DNA from: UBA6623 sp965248235
GTDB lineage: Bacteria; Acidobacteriota; Terriglobia; Bryobacterales; UBA6623
Reading direction: 5' to 3'
DNA length: 64,000 nucleotides
NCBI GenBank assembly: GCA_965248235.1
Contig: CBDFIU010000005.1
Coordinates: 496,001-560,000, forward strand
The notes under the pieces were generated by a model, which saw nothing but the letters and a program-made list of their open reading frames with translations, did not search any database and was not told the DNA's origin. A program made the translations under genes and the position numbers. This document shows, in pieces, positions 8,219-15,424 of this stretch (within the stretch, counting starts at the first letter, position 1; each line of letters opens with the position of its first letter).

Positions 8219-9804
8219 CGGTCGTGGCCCCGTTCCCTGGCCTCGGTCGCCAGCCCACTCAGCTCGACGATGAGGCTGGTCAAGCCCTGGGTCTTTAGTT
8301 CCATGTCGATGCCGGTCTCCCGGATTTCCACTTTCTCGACCAGCAGCCGTATCACCCGGTTGCGTTCCAGCGGGAACAGGTCCTCCCAAAAGGTCTCCAC
8401 GCTTTGGAAGGCCTCCGAGACGTCCCGTTCCGCGACTGGATCTGATTCGAACGCCTGGGCTCTGGCCGAGATATCCATGAGCTGGCGACTCAGGGTCACC
8501 GCCTCCTGGTTGAGCTCGAGTAATGAGGCTCCGGGGTCCGTCCCGTTGCCGTTGGGCGCTGCCGCCTCCGCAAGCGCCCGCTCGCGGACGGTCAGGAGGT
8601 CACCTTCCAGTTGCTCTTTCTGAGTCAGCAGCCGTTCCCGCTCGACTTCTTCCATGCCCTTGGCGGCAAAGTAGGTCTGGGACATGAGCGTCGGGGTTCG
8701 GAAGACCGCGCTCAGCTGCTCCAGCACGACCTTTTCAATGTCCCCGGCCGGGACGCGCTTGAGCTGGCAGCGGCTGACCGCTCGCTTGGCATCCCTCGCG
8801 CAGTGATAGTAGGTGTAGCGCCGCGGCCCCTTTTGGGTGTAGGTCAAGCCCATCGCACCGTCACAGTGGCCGCAGCGAACCACGCCCTGCAGCGGCGAGA
8901 TGATCTTGGTTTTGGCCTTGGCCTGCTTGGCCCGGGTGTTCTCCGAGAGCACCGCCTGAACCTTCTCCCACAGTCCGTTGGAAACGATGGCCTCATACTC
9001 TCCGGGGTAGCCCTTCCCCTTGTGGACCACCTCGCCCCTATAGGTGCGGTTGCCGAGCAAGCGGTAGACGTGGCCGGTATTCCAGGGGCTCCCTGGCCGG
9101 TGTTTTCCTTTCTTCGTGGTCCAGGACTTGGTGTGGTAGCCCTGCTCGTTGAGCTCGGCGGCCACCGCTCTGGCGGAGCCCAGTTGGGTGAAGCGCCGGA
9201 AGATGTGTTGGACTAGCCGCGCTTCCTCCGGATTGACGAGCAGCTTCTTCTGCTCTCGGTCGACGTCGTAGCCGAGGATGGCCGGGCCGCCACAGTACTT
9301 GCCCCGCCGCTTGGCGGCCGCAACCTTGTCCCGGATGCGTTCGGCGATGACCTCCCGCTCGTATTGGGCGAAGGTGATCAGAATGCCCAGGAACATGCGC
9401 CCGGTCGGGTCGGTGGTGTTGAAGTGCTGGGTGACCGAGACGAAGCTGACACCCGTCTGGTTGAACCGCTCGATCATCTTCATGAAGTCGAGCAGCGACC
9501 GCGACAGGCGGTCGATCTTGTAGACCACGATCACGTCCACCTTGCCCGCGTCCACATCGGCCAGCAGACGCTGCACTCCGGGGCGCTCCATGTTGCCGCC
9601 GGAGAAGCCGCCGTCGTCGTAGCGGTCGGGCAGCGCACGCCAGCCCTGCATGCGTTGGCTTTCGATGTAGGCCTCGGCCGATTCCCGCTGAGCATCCAGC
9701 GAGTTGAATTCCTGCTCCAGGCCTTCCTCGTGACTCTTGCGGGTGTAGATGGCGCAACGGATGAGCTTCGTCCCCGTGGGGTTGTTTGTGCCGGTATCAG
9801 GCAT
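8215..9804 (-). CDS. Large serine recombinase
   Basis: This 529-residue site-specific recombinase catalyses integration or excision through a phosphoserine link. The N-terminal resolvase domain (about 15-165) has the nucleophile Ser in Y-T-R-K-S, and contains Y-D-D-G-G-F-S-G-G, Y-K-I-D-R-L-S-R-S and the E-R-E-V-I-A-E-R-I helix. The recombinase domain (about 185-300) follows. The zinc ribbon (about 320-375) has C-G-H-C and then C-A-R-D with a later C-Q-L. A coiled-coil segment (about 395-450) lies near the end. The start overlaps the upstream DUF2924 gene by 8 bases. With its flanking partners it forms a compact three-gene recombination module. Its attachment site cannot be fixed from this window. 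Confidence 0.95.
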   Translation of the reverse strand: MPDTGTNNPTGTKLIRCAIYTRKSHEEGLEQEFNSLDAQRESAEAYIESQRMQGWRALPDRYDDGGFSGGNMERPGVQRLLADVDAGKVDVIVVYKIDRLSRSLLDFMKMIERFNQTGVSFVSVTQHFNTTDPTGRMFLGILITFAQYEREVIAERIRDKVAAAKRRGKYCGGPAILGYDVDREQKKLLVNPEEARLVQHIFRRFTQLGSARAVAAELNEQGYHTKSWTTKKGKHRPGSPWNTGHVYRLLGNRTYRGEVVHKGKGYPGEYEAIVSNGLWEKVQAVLSENTRAKQAKAKTKIISPLQGVVRCGHCDGAMGLTYTQKGPRRYTYYHCARDAKRAVSRCQLKRVPAGDIEKVVLEQLSAVFRTPTLMSQTYFAAKGMEEVERERLLTQKEQLEGDLLTVRERALAEAAAPNGNGTDPGASLLELNQEAVTLSRQLMDISARAQAFESDPVAERDVSEAFQSVETFWEDLFPLERNRVIRLLVEKVEIRETGIDMELKTQGLTSLIVELSGLATEARERGHDR

Positions 9805-10378
9805 GCTGGCCTCCTCGGTTGTCCCTCTTCAGACCGAAGAAGACCTTGCCGTTCCAGCGGGTGCCGGTGATCTCGCGAGCGACGGCGCTCAAGGAGCGGA
9901 ACATCCGGCCCTCGTACTCGAAGCCGTTCTCGTGGGCGAGGACCTCGTAGCGGCGGTCCTTCCATATCCTGACGAACCGGGTGCCGGGCAGGATGTCCGC
10001 CTGCCCCTGAGCGACGCCGGAGGTCCGGCTCTCCACTCGAGCGACGCAGTCCTCCCGGGCAACTTGCTGCAACCGCGTCTTGGCGGCCTCCGACAGGCCG
10101 CCGTAGAACAGCTCCTGGACGCGATAGGCCAGGCGTTTGATGAGGAATCGCCGCTTGTAGCCGGGCGGCTCGCCGCCGTACAGATCACGCCACTTCTCGT
10201 GCAGCTGTTCCATCGACAGCGTCTCGAGCGTGGCCAGCTGCCGCAGGACGGAATGGCGAGCACGCGAGCCATTGCTGCTCTCTGGCGATCCCCTTCCGAA
10301 CTGATTCACCGGCAACCCTCCACTCTCGCTCTGGACGCCTTTGTTGGACACGAACGCTCTGTTCGCACCAGAAAGCAA
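9797..10378 (-). CDS. DUF2924 family protein
   Basis: Up to 193 residues from a TTG start preceded by GGAGAAGG; a shorter start near residue 40 is possible. It shows the DUF2924 signatures: W-R-D-L-Y-G-G-E-P-P-G-Y-K-R-R-F-L-I-K-R-L-A-Y-R-V-Q-E-L in the middle, then L-P-G-T-R-F-V-R-I-W-K and F-E-Y-E-G-R-M-F-R-S-L-S-A-V-A-R-E-I-T-G-T-R-W-N-G near the end. The family is usually found beside large serine recombinases, as here, where the reading frames overlap by 8 bases. The function is not known. The C-terminal part resembles small DNA- or chromatin-associated SWIB-like folds, so a role in recombination-complex assembly is a guess. Confidence 0.88.
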   Translation of the reverse strand: MLSGANRAFVSNKGVQSESGGLPVNQFGRGSPESSNGSRARHSVLRQLATLETLSMEQLHEKWRDLYGGEPPGYKRRFLIKRLAYRVQELFYGGLSEAAKTRLQQVAREDCVARVESRTSGVAQGQADILPGTRFVRIWKDRRYEVLAHENGFEYEGRMFRSLSAVAREITGTRWNGKVFFGLKRDNRGGQHA

Positions 10379-10397
10379 GTCCTTCTCCCACTTGCAC

Positions 10398-10595
10398 TTA
10401 GAGATTCATCACCTTTCTCCCGATATCGCGCGAAGCCTCGCCCTTCCGGGCTCTCCGGCGGAGCACGCCGACGGCCAGGATCGAGGCGATGGCTTCCAGA
10501 TTGGCTTTCGGGGGAAGCGGTTCGGGCTCGGGGCGGACCCCTGGTTCAGGCCGGTCGGGACGGTTGGTTCCCAACTCGACATCGGCATTCCACAT
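10398..10595 (-). CDS. Small hypothetical protein upstream of DUF2924
   Basis: This encodes 65 residues. The N-terminal half is Pro/Glu-rich. The second half contains a helical segment A-N-L-E-A-I-A-S-I-L-A-V-G-V-L-R-R-R-A-R-K. I recall comparable short proteins directly upstream of DUF2924 genes in other elements, which is the main reason for accepting it. It would be the first gene of the recombination operon. Coding potential from 65 residues alone is weak. Confidence 0.5.
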   Translation of the reverse strand: MWNADVELGTNRPDRPEPGVRPEPEPLPPKANLEAIASILAVGVLRRRARKGEASRDIGRKVMNL

Positions 10596-10801
10596 CGTGA
10601 CCTCCGGCGGCTCGGGACCGGGTGGGCCGGTGTGGATGCCTGGGAACTCGCCGGACGGCGTGGGGCGGGTTCGCCGACACCCACAACCGCCTCAGCTCTC
10701 GCTGCCAGTCCGTTGTCTGGTTTCTGACGCTACGGCCGGGCGTCGTGCCCAGCCCTTTCGCCGGTTACCTACCGGAGGCCTTTCCAAACTGTCGGACGAG
10801 G

Positions 10802-10930
10802 GGTTCGAACTCTCGGGTGCTCCAACTGGACGATTTGATGAGTTCCCACAACTCCCAGTCTTCTGAACGATGGTTCGAACTCTCGGGTGCTGACGACCGA
10901 GCACAGGACGTGTTCCCACAACCCCCGAAA
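10802..10930. repeat. Two 70-bp-period direct repeats upstream of the recombination operon
   Basis: GGTTCGAACTCTCGGGTGCT occurs at 10,802 and again 70 bases later at 10,872. GTTCCCACAAC also recurs with the same 70-base period (10,842 and 10,912), while the sequence between differs. The whole 10,596-11,129 interval has no gene. The position next to a recombinase operon fits an attachment site or binding sites for an accessory factor. Confidence 0.6.
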
Positions 10931-11131
10931 ACGGCGGTTTTGTCTCAAACCGTTGATATCAAATGGATTAAGCCGTCTGGACGAGGTTTGGACGAAGTCC
11001 AGAAGGAACGGAGAATTCGGGCCAAACAGAGAATGGGAGGCTGCGGAATAGGATGAATCTGGCCGGAGGGAAACGGGGCGGGAATGATGTGAGGAACGCC
11101 CAAACCCTTTGAAACCAAGGGGTTGTTGGAC

Positions 11132-11175
11132 GCACGTCTCTCCGGGGGGCTACCCCGGAGAGACGAGTTGTGCGT
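11132..11175 (-). terminator. Long hairpin downstream of tmRNA
   Basis: GACGCAC pairs with GTGCGTC, and inside it CTCTCCGGGG pairs with CCCCGGAGAG, around a GGCTA loop. The stem starts a few bases after the tmRNA CCA end and a T5 run on the minus strand, so it probably terminates or stabilises the ssrA precursor. It may also mark the boundary of the accessory element. Confidence 0.6.
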
Positions 11176-11182
11176 CGAAAAA

Positions 11183-11535
11183 TGGTGGAGGCGGCGGGAG
11201 TCGAACCCGCGTCCGGAAAAGCCTATCGCGAAGAGTCTACATACTTAGTCCGCTCGAAAGTCTCGGCCGGCTCCTTGGAACGGACAAGAAAGAACCGACC
11301 CAGCCCGATTAATTTCAGCTTACGGCTCCGGACAGAAGCCTGCGGCCAATCCCGCGAAATGACACTCTATCCCGCCGTGCGGGCCCGACGGAGAGAGCGC
11401 GCCGACCTAATTAGGCGGCGTAGGCTAACTGCGTGTTGTTGTTGGCAGTTGTTATGGTCCGATCGTTTAACGGGAGCTCGGAACCCGGTATGCCTCTTCA
11501 CGACGGTGCAATCCCGTCGAATCCGTTACGCCCCC
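11183..11535 (-). ncRNA. ssrA: Transfer-messenger RNA (tmRNA)
   Basis: tmRNA rescues stalled ribosomes and tags the nascent protein for proteolysis. The 5' end has GGGGGCG followed by TAACGGATTCGACGGG. The 3' end has the T-arm GCGGGTTCGACTCCCGC and then an encoded CCA at 11,185-11,183. The seven-base acceptor stem pairs fully, with one G-U. The tag reading frame at 11,446-11,411 encodes ANNNTQLAYAA and a TAA stop; the A-N-N-N start and A-A end are typical. Length is 353 nt. The 3' end faces the accessory element, and ssrA is a frequent integration site for tyrosine-recombinase elements, although no second copy of the 3' end was found here. Confidence 0.97.
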
Positions 11536-11643
11536 CCTTTCGGTGTCTCTCTTATCATGATAGCGCGCGGCTCAAGTCGGGGACGCCGGGTTTCGCTCGC
11601 CTCCCCGCGGGGGCGACCGCCGGACCCCATCCTGGAGTGAGTC

Positions 11644-12210
11644 TTATATCCCGTCCCAGCGCGCGGCTTCGGGATCGGGGAATCCCAGTAAGTCGAGCAT
11701 TCGATCGACAAAGGATTTGACAATGTCATCGACGGTCTTGGGACGTTGATAAAACGCCGGCATGGGAGGGGCGATCACGGCGCCGATCTCCGCCAACGCG
11801 GCCATCGTTCGCAGGTGACCCAAATGGAGGGGGGTCTCACGAACGGCCAGAATCAGCCGGCGCTTCTCCTTCAGCGTGACGTCGGCGGCGCGGACCAGCA
11901 GATTCGAGGTGATACCGCCGGCGATCGCGGACATCGTATGGATCGAGCAAGGGGCGATCACCATCCCGTCGGTTTGGAATGAGCCGCTTGCGACTTCCGC
12001 GCCGATCTGCTCGTTCGAATACCAGGCGTCGGCCAACGGCTTGATCTCGGCCAGAGTGGCGCCGGTTTCCTGGTGCAGAGTCTTTTCGGCGGCCCGCGTG
12101 ACGATGAGATGAGTCTCAACGTCGTCACGCGGCCGCAAAGCTTCCAACAGCCGAACGCCGTAGATCGAGCCGCTGGCGCCGCTGAGTCCGATCACGATTC
12201 GTTTCAACAT
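11644..12210 (-). CDS. ubiX: Flavin prenyltransferase UbiX
   Basis: UbiX joins dimethylallyl phosphate to FMN to make the prenylated flavin used by UbiD decarboxylases in ubiquinone or aromatic-acid metabolism. The protein has 188 residues. The N-terminal R-I-V-I-G-L-S-G-A-S-G-S-I-Y-G binds flavin. The family motifs A-P-C-S-I-H-T-M-S-A-I-A-G-G-I-T-S-N-L-L-V-R-A-A-D-V and P-M-P-A-F-Y follow. The reading frame is open 85 codons further upstream, but I start at MLKRIVIGL, which matches family N-termini and has GGGGGA just before it. No ubiD is in the window. It is divergent from the XRE regulator at 12,370. Confidence 0.95.
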   Translation of the reverse strand: MLKRIVIGLSGASGSIYGVRLLEALRPRDDVETHLIVTRAAEKTLHQETGATLAEIKPLADAWYSNEQIGAEVASGSFQTDGMVIAPCSIHTMSAIAGGITSNLLVRAADVTLKEKRRLILAVRETPLHLGHLRTMAALAEIGAVIAPPMPAFYQRPKTVDDIVKSFVDRMLDLLGFPDPEAARWDGI

Positions 12211-12248
12211 TCCCCCGCTTCGCCCTGCCGCGGAACAGCCCCGGCTGC

Positions 12249-12270
12249 TTTGTTCTGAAAACAGAACAAA
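12249..12270. promoter_or_regulatory. Palindromic operator candidate between ubiX and the XRE regulator
   Basis: TTTGTTCTG and CAGAACAAA form 9-bp perfect arms around AAAA. The palindrome sits 39 bases upstream of the ubiX start and about 100 bases upstream of the divergent XRE gene. This is a usual place for autoregulation by an XRE protein. Confidence 0.55.
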
Positions 12271-12309
12271 ACAGCTAAACACTGTCTTTCCTGTTGTTCC
12301 GGAAACGCC

Positions 12310-12315
12310 TATAAT
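12310..12315 (+). promoter_or_regulatory. -10 element of the XRE regulator promoter
   Basis: A perfect TATAAT lies 54 bases upstream of the ATG at 12,370. The -35 region at normal spacing is a poor match, which would suit a regulated promoter. Confidence 0.45.
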
Positions 12316-12369
12316 CACAGAGTGCGTCACCGACGGACGTTCCGTGCGGTTTTCTAAGCTTGTTTTAGC

Positions 12370-13180
12370 ATGGATCCGGGCCTCAAACTCAAGAAAGTTC
12401 GCGAAAAACTCGGACTGCGATACCGCCAGGTGGAGCAGGCGAGCAACCTGATTGCCCAACGCCACCGCAACTCGGACTACGTGATCGGCCTCAGCAGGCT
12501 GGCCGACATCGAAAACAAGGGGGTAGTCCCGAGTCTACATCGATTCTACAGTTTGTGCGCCATCTATCGGCTGGACCTGACGGTAGTTCTGGAGTGGTAT
12601 GGGATCTCTTTTTCCGACATTTGGGAGGATTCGCAGACCCTGGCTCCTCCGTCCACGCATTTGGTGCCCACCCACGACGGGTGCTCGCAGCTCGGTTTCG
12701 CTGCCGCTCAAGCTCGAGCCCGGTCTCGATTTTCGCGAGAGCACGTACCTGAGTCGCATGATTCAACAGTGGGGCAAGGTTCCCTTGAGCCTGTTGGATA
12801 CGCTGGATCTCGAAGATCACCGCTACGGTTTCATTGGGACCGAAGACTATACGATGTACCCGTTGGTGCGCCCGGGGTCGTTGGTCCAAATCGATGACAC
12901 CAAGACTCAGATCCGCCAGACCGGTTGGACCAACGAATTTGAGCGTCCCATCTACTTTTTCGAATTGCGCGACAGCTACGCCTGCTCGTGGTGCAACTTG
13001 AGCGGGGAGCACCTCATTCTGCAACCCCACCCGGGGTCGCCGTGCGGGCCGATGGTGCTGCAGTACCCCAACGAAGTAGACGTGATCGGAAAGGTGGTCG
13101 GCGTGGCGATGCATCTCAGCTACGACCGCGAGGAAACCCGGCCTACGCCGAAAGTTCGTTCCGCAGTACGTCTAAGATGA
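12370..13180 (+). pseudogene. XRE-family regulator with S24-like C-terminal domain, frameshifted
   Basis: The N-terminal 100 residues (from ATG 12,370) hold an XRE helix-turn-helix: L-K-K-V-R-E-K-L-G-L-R-Y-R-Q-V-E and S-R-L-A-D-I-E-N-K-G. The C-terminal part, in the next frame from about 12,690, continues S-L-P-L-K-L-E-P-G-L-D-F, then R-M-I-Q-Q-W-G-K-V-P, then Y-G-F-I-G-T-E-D-Y-T-M-Y-P-L-V-R-P-G-S-L-V, which resembles LexA/S24 sensor domains. The two halves join near 12,680-12,690 if one base is removed at GACGGGTGCTCG. The intact protein would be about 269 residues. I associate this architecture with acidobacterial genomes. The break may be an assembly error rather than decay. Confidence 0.75.
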
Positions 13181-13634
13181 GTTCGAGATCCGAGATGTAG
13201 AGCAGGCGCTCGGCCTCGCGGGTGTTGATCGGTATCAAATTGTTGTAGGGGGCGAGAGTCATCCAGGTTCGCAAAACCGTTTCCCGGTCATCATCCAACG
13301 TTCGGAGATATTCCTCCAAGTTGTCCCGCTGGTGCTCCAAGGGACAATTCAGCCACTCGCCGAAAACGCGTTCGTGACTTTCGCGCAGGATGCGGTCCGC
13401 CTCCTCGGCGGAGTAGCGTTGCGCCAACCCGAAGTGTTGGTAAGTCCCTGAGTTCTCATCTCGCAATTCCGCGAGATAGACGATTTTTCCGAAAAGCGTC
13501 GGAATCTGCGCCAGTGTCCGCCGCCAGAGGTCGTCCATGGCGCGCTGCAAGTCCGTCGGGGGCCCGTTAGGGTTAGGCTGGAAATCGTCTAGGTCCACTG
13601 TCTCGATTCTAGCGCCGGATTCAGTTCGAAACAA
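13143..13634 (-). CDS. Hypothetical protein (163 aa)
   Basis: This is a soluble, acidic protein with no recognised domain. The first 30 residues look disordered. Residues 40-160 are predicted helical, with W-R-R-T-L-A-Q-I-P-T-L-F-G-K-I-V-Y-L-A-E-L-R-D-E-N-S-G-T-Y-Q-H-F-G and a D-D-D-R-E-T-V-L-R-T-W segment. It is convergent with the XRE gene and overlaps its end by 38 bases. The codon pattern and composition match its neighbours. Confidence 0.75.
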   Translation of the reverse strand: MFRTESGARIETVDLDDFQPNPNGPPTDLQRAMDDLWRRTLAQIPTLFGKIVYLAELRDENSGTYQHFGLAQRYSAEEADRILRESHERVFGEWLNCPLEHQRDNLEEYLRTLDDDRETVLRTWMTLAPYNNLIPINTREAERLLYISDLELILDVLRNELSA

Positions 13635-13993
13635 CCAAAAACCCCAGGGCCATCCGACGGTCGTTTGCTCAGCGGGGTTCGCTGTCGACTTTGGCTTGAC
13701 CTTTTCGACTGCCGCGGCGATGAGGCCTGTTGGGCCGAGTCTTCAACCGGGGCGGCAAGCCGAGAGGATCGTCACGAAGTTCACGACGGGAGACCATGAC
13801 GACGTATCAGGGAGAGTCGTGATGTCGGCGGGGGCTCAGCCGGCCTTCCCGCGGCCGACGGCGGCGTGAAAGAGCTTTAGACCCGAGAACGTTCCAGCTT
13901 CGAAAAAAACGCACTCCTTCGCCAATAAATTGACGGTTTTGCCCTACGCTTGACGGTGTCACGCTTCACAATTATTGAACAAAGGAGAAACTC
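13635..13993. promoter_or_regulatory. Intergenic region carrying the promoter of the Cys-rich peptide
   Basis: No gene is seen. Near its right end are two TTGACG hexamers (about 13,931 and 13,951). TTATTG stands about 16 bases after the second, so a sigma-70-like promoter for the peptide at 13,994 is possible. The left part is featureless. Confidence 0.35.
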
Positions 13994-14137
13994 ATGCTAA
14001 AAAAGATTCTCATTATCGGAACCGTTCTGGGAAAATTAACGCTTGTCGGCCTCAACCCTCAGCCGGCCGTCGCCGAGGACGCGGACTGCCCCTACTGCCC
14101 TTTTTCGCCTTGTTTTCCGGGCGATTGTGATTGCTGA
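13994..14137 (+). CDS. Small secreted Cys-rich peptide
   Basis: This encodes 47 residues with a strong AAAGGAG site seven bases before the ATG. The N-terminus (M-L-K-K-I-L-I-I-G-T-V-L-G) is a signal peptide with a basic start and hydrophobic core, and A-V-A before E-D is a good signal-peptidase site. The mature part would be about 20 residues, with five Cys in C-P-Y-C, S-P-C and D-C-D-C, plus several Pro. It could bind metal, form disulfides or be a precursor peptide. A large hairpin follows and then a membrane-protein gene on the same strand. No modifying enzyme is visible nearby. I do not recognise the family. Confidence 0.7.
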   Translation: MLKKILIIGTVLGKLTLVGLNPQPAVAEDADCPYCPFSPCFPGDCDC

Positions 14138-14170
14138 GCGCCCTCCGGCGCCGGCAACGAGGTTAGAAAT

Positions 14171-14220
14171 GTCACAACAATTGGGGCAGAATTTTATAAA
14201 AACTTTCTGCCCCATTGTGA
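14171..14220. terminator. Strong imperfect hairpin after the Cys-rich peptide
   Basis: TGGGGCAGAA pairs with TTCTGCCCCA around an AT-rich loop, and outside a 4-base bulge TCACAA pairs with TTGTGA. No T-run follows, so it may be a terminator or a processing and stability element. It separates the peptide from the membrane protein. Confidence 0.5.
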
Positions 14221-14288
14221 TAATCTGTAGGCACGTTTTGGGGTGGGCGGCGTACGATTTGCCGCGGAAGCTCTGATTCGACGCCAAT

Positions 14289-14937
14289 ATGACGGTCGTG
14301 CTCGGTTATGGTCTCTACCTTGTGCCCGGGCTGGCACAGGTTGCCTGGGCTGGTCGCCTGTGGTGCTTGCGGCTGCTGTCTCGCTATCCCTTCCTGTTCC
14401 TCTATCTCGTGTTTTCCACGCTCAGCTCGATGATTGTGCTGACGGCTCATCTCTATCGAGCCCAGAGCAATGTGTACGGCTGGCTGTTCTTGGTGATGCA
14501 GCCGGTAGGCTGGACGCTGTTGCTGTGCGTCGTGCTGGAGATTTACCAAAGGATGACGGAGGGGTACGAGGGACTGCGGCGTCTGGGGGGCTTGGTCATG
14601 TTACGCCGCAGTGGGCACCTTAGCCGTGGTGTTGACATTACTTCTGTTGCTCGACAAACCGGACGGGAGTCTGGGCGAGTGGGCGAACTTTTGGTTGCGG
14701 CAAGAGAGGTCGGTGTATCTCGGGCTCTGCATGCTGAGTGTATTTCTGGCCGGGTTCGGCGCGTATTTTCGATTGCACGTCGGACAAAACGTAGTTGCGT
14801 TGTTCGTGGCGTTTGGGGTGCTTTTCGGCGGGCAAACGCTGGTCTTGGCCGCGGTACAGGAATTCGACGGATTAGTACGTTGGAGAGACATCGTGCTGCC
14901 GCTGTTACACGGGTCGCGGCGTCATCGGCCGGGCTGA
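14289..14937 (+). pseudogene. Multi-spanning membrane protein, frameshifted
   Basis: The first part (from 14,289) has hydrophobic segments with R-Y-P-F-L-F-L-Y-L-V-F-S-T-L and W-L-F-L-V-M-Q-P-V-G-W. After a run of six G at 14,585-14,590 the sense continues in the next frame as Y-A-A-V-G-T-L-A-V-V-L-T-L-L-L-L-L, then Y-L-G-L-C-M-L-S-V-F-L-A-G-F-G-A-Y and V-L-F-G-G-Q-T-L-V-L. Removing one G restores a protein of about 215 residues with six or seven membrane segments. I recall similar uncharacterised proteins from acidobacteria. The homopolymer position makes a sequencing indel likely. Confidence 0.7.
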
Positions 14938-15171
14938 CTCGGCGGGTGTCGCGATGCCCCTGTTCCCAGGCTGTCCCCGAATCGGAGCCGGCGCCGTTGG
15001 TATCGAGACCCCCAACGTCCAGTGCAAGGTCCTCCTCAGACCAGTCGTCGACATCGCTCGGTGGTGGGCCCTGACGCCGGACCAAGAAGTGATCGCGGAC
15101 AAAACGCCGAACTCGCCGACGCCCGCCCGGCATAGGCGTTCTCCATTCACGAAAACCTCGAAACAGATCAC
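14922..15171 (-). pseudogene. Small conserved-type protein, frameshifted
   Basis: From a GTG at 15,171 (GGAG upstream) the frame reads V-I-C-F-E-V-F-V-N-G-E-R-L-C-R-A-G-V-G-E-F-G-V-L-S-A-I-T-S-W, a pattern I recall from short acidobacterial proteins. One missing base at 15,082-15,083 would restore V-R-R-Q-G-P, then E-E-D-L-A-L-D-V-G-G-L-D. The end is unclear and may need a second correction; I place it at 14,922. It is convergent with the membrane gene. The function is unknown. Confidence 0.4.
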
Positions 15172-15222
15172 GGTTAGTTGCTCCTTCGGCCAGGCACTCC
15201 GCAGCCCGCGCCGCGCCGCGAA

Positions 15223-15329
15223 GGGGCTGTGAAAAAATGGGGGACAGTCCACTTCGCGCCAGGAGAAATTGTTGATTTGATGAAACGTAATCGGTCTGCG
15301 CTCGGTACAGTCCCCAATTTTTCAAAGCC
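15223..15329. repeat. REPIN/MITE-like inverted repeat, copy A
   Basis: GGGGCTGTGAAAAAATGGGG at the left end is mirrored by TCCCCAATTTTTCAAAGCC at the right, around about 60 bases that are nearly identical to the copies at 33,240 and 41,491. It encodes no protein. It lies just before the methyltransferase operon. Confidence 0.8.
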
Positions 15330-15424
15330 GCGAAGCCAAGTGTAGAATCCCTCCCGCTCCGCCCCGCTACCATAAGTATGGAGCGACCCGACCCGTACAA
15401 GGCGACGATCTAGAGCAAGGACCC

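Noticed and set aside
10802..10823. tRNA 3' end (GGTTCGAAC then CTCCA)
   Set aside because: The loop would be nine rather than seven bases, no acceptor partner exists, and the same block repeats 70 bases later.
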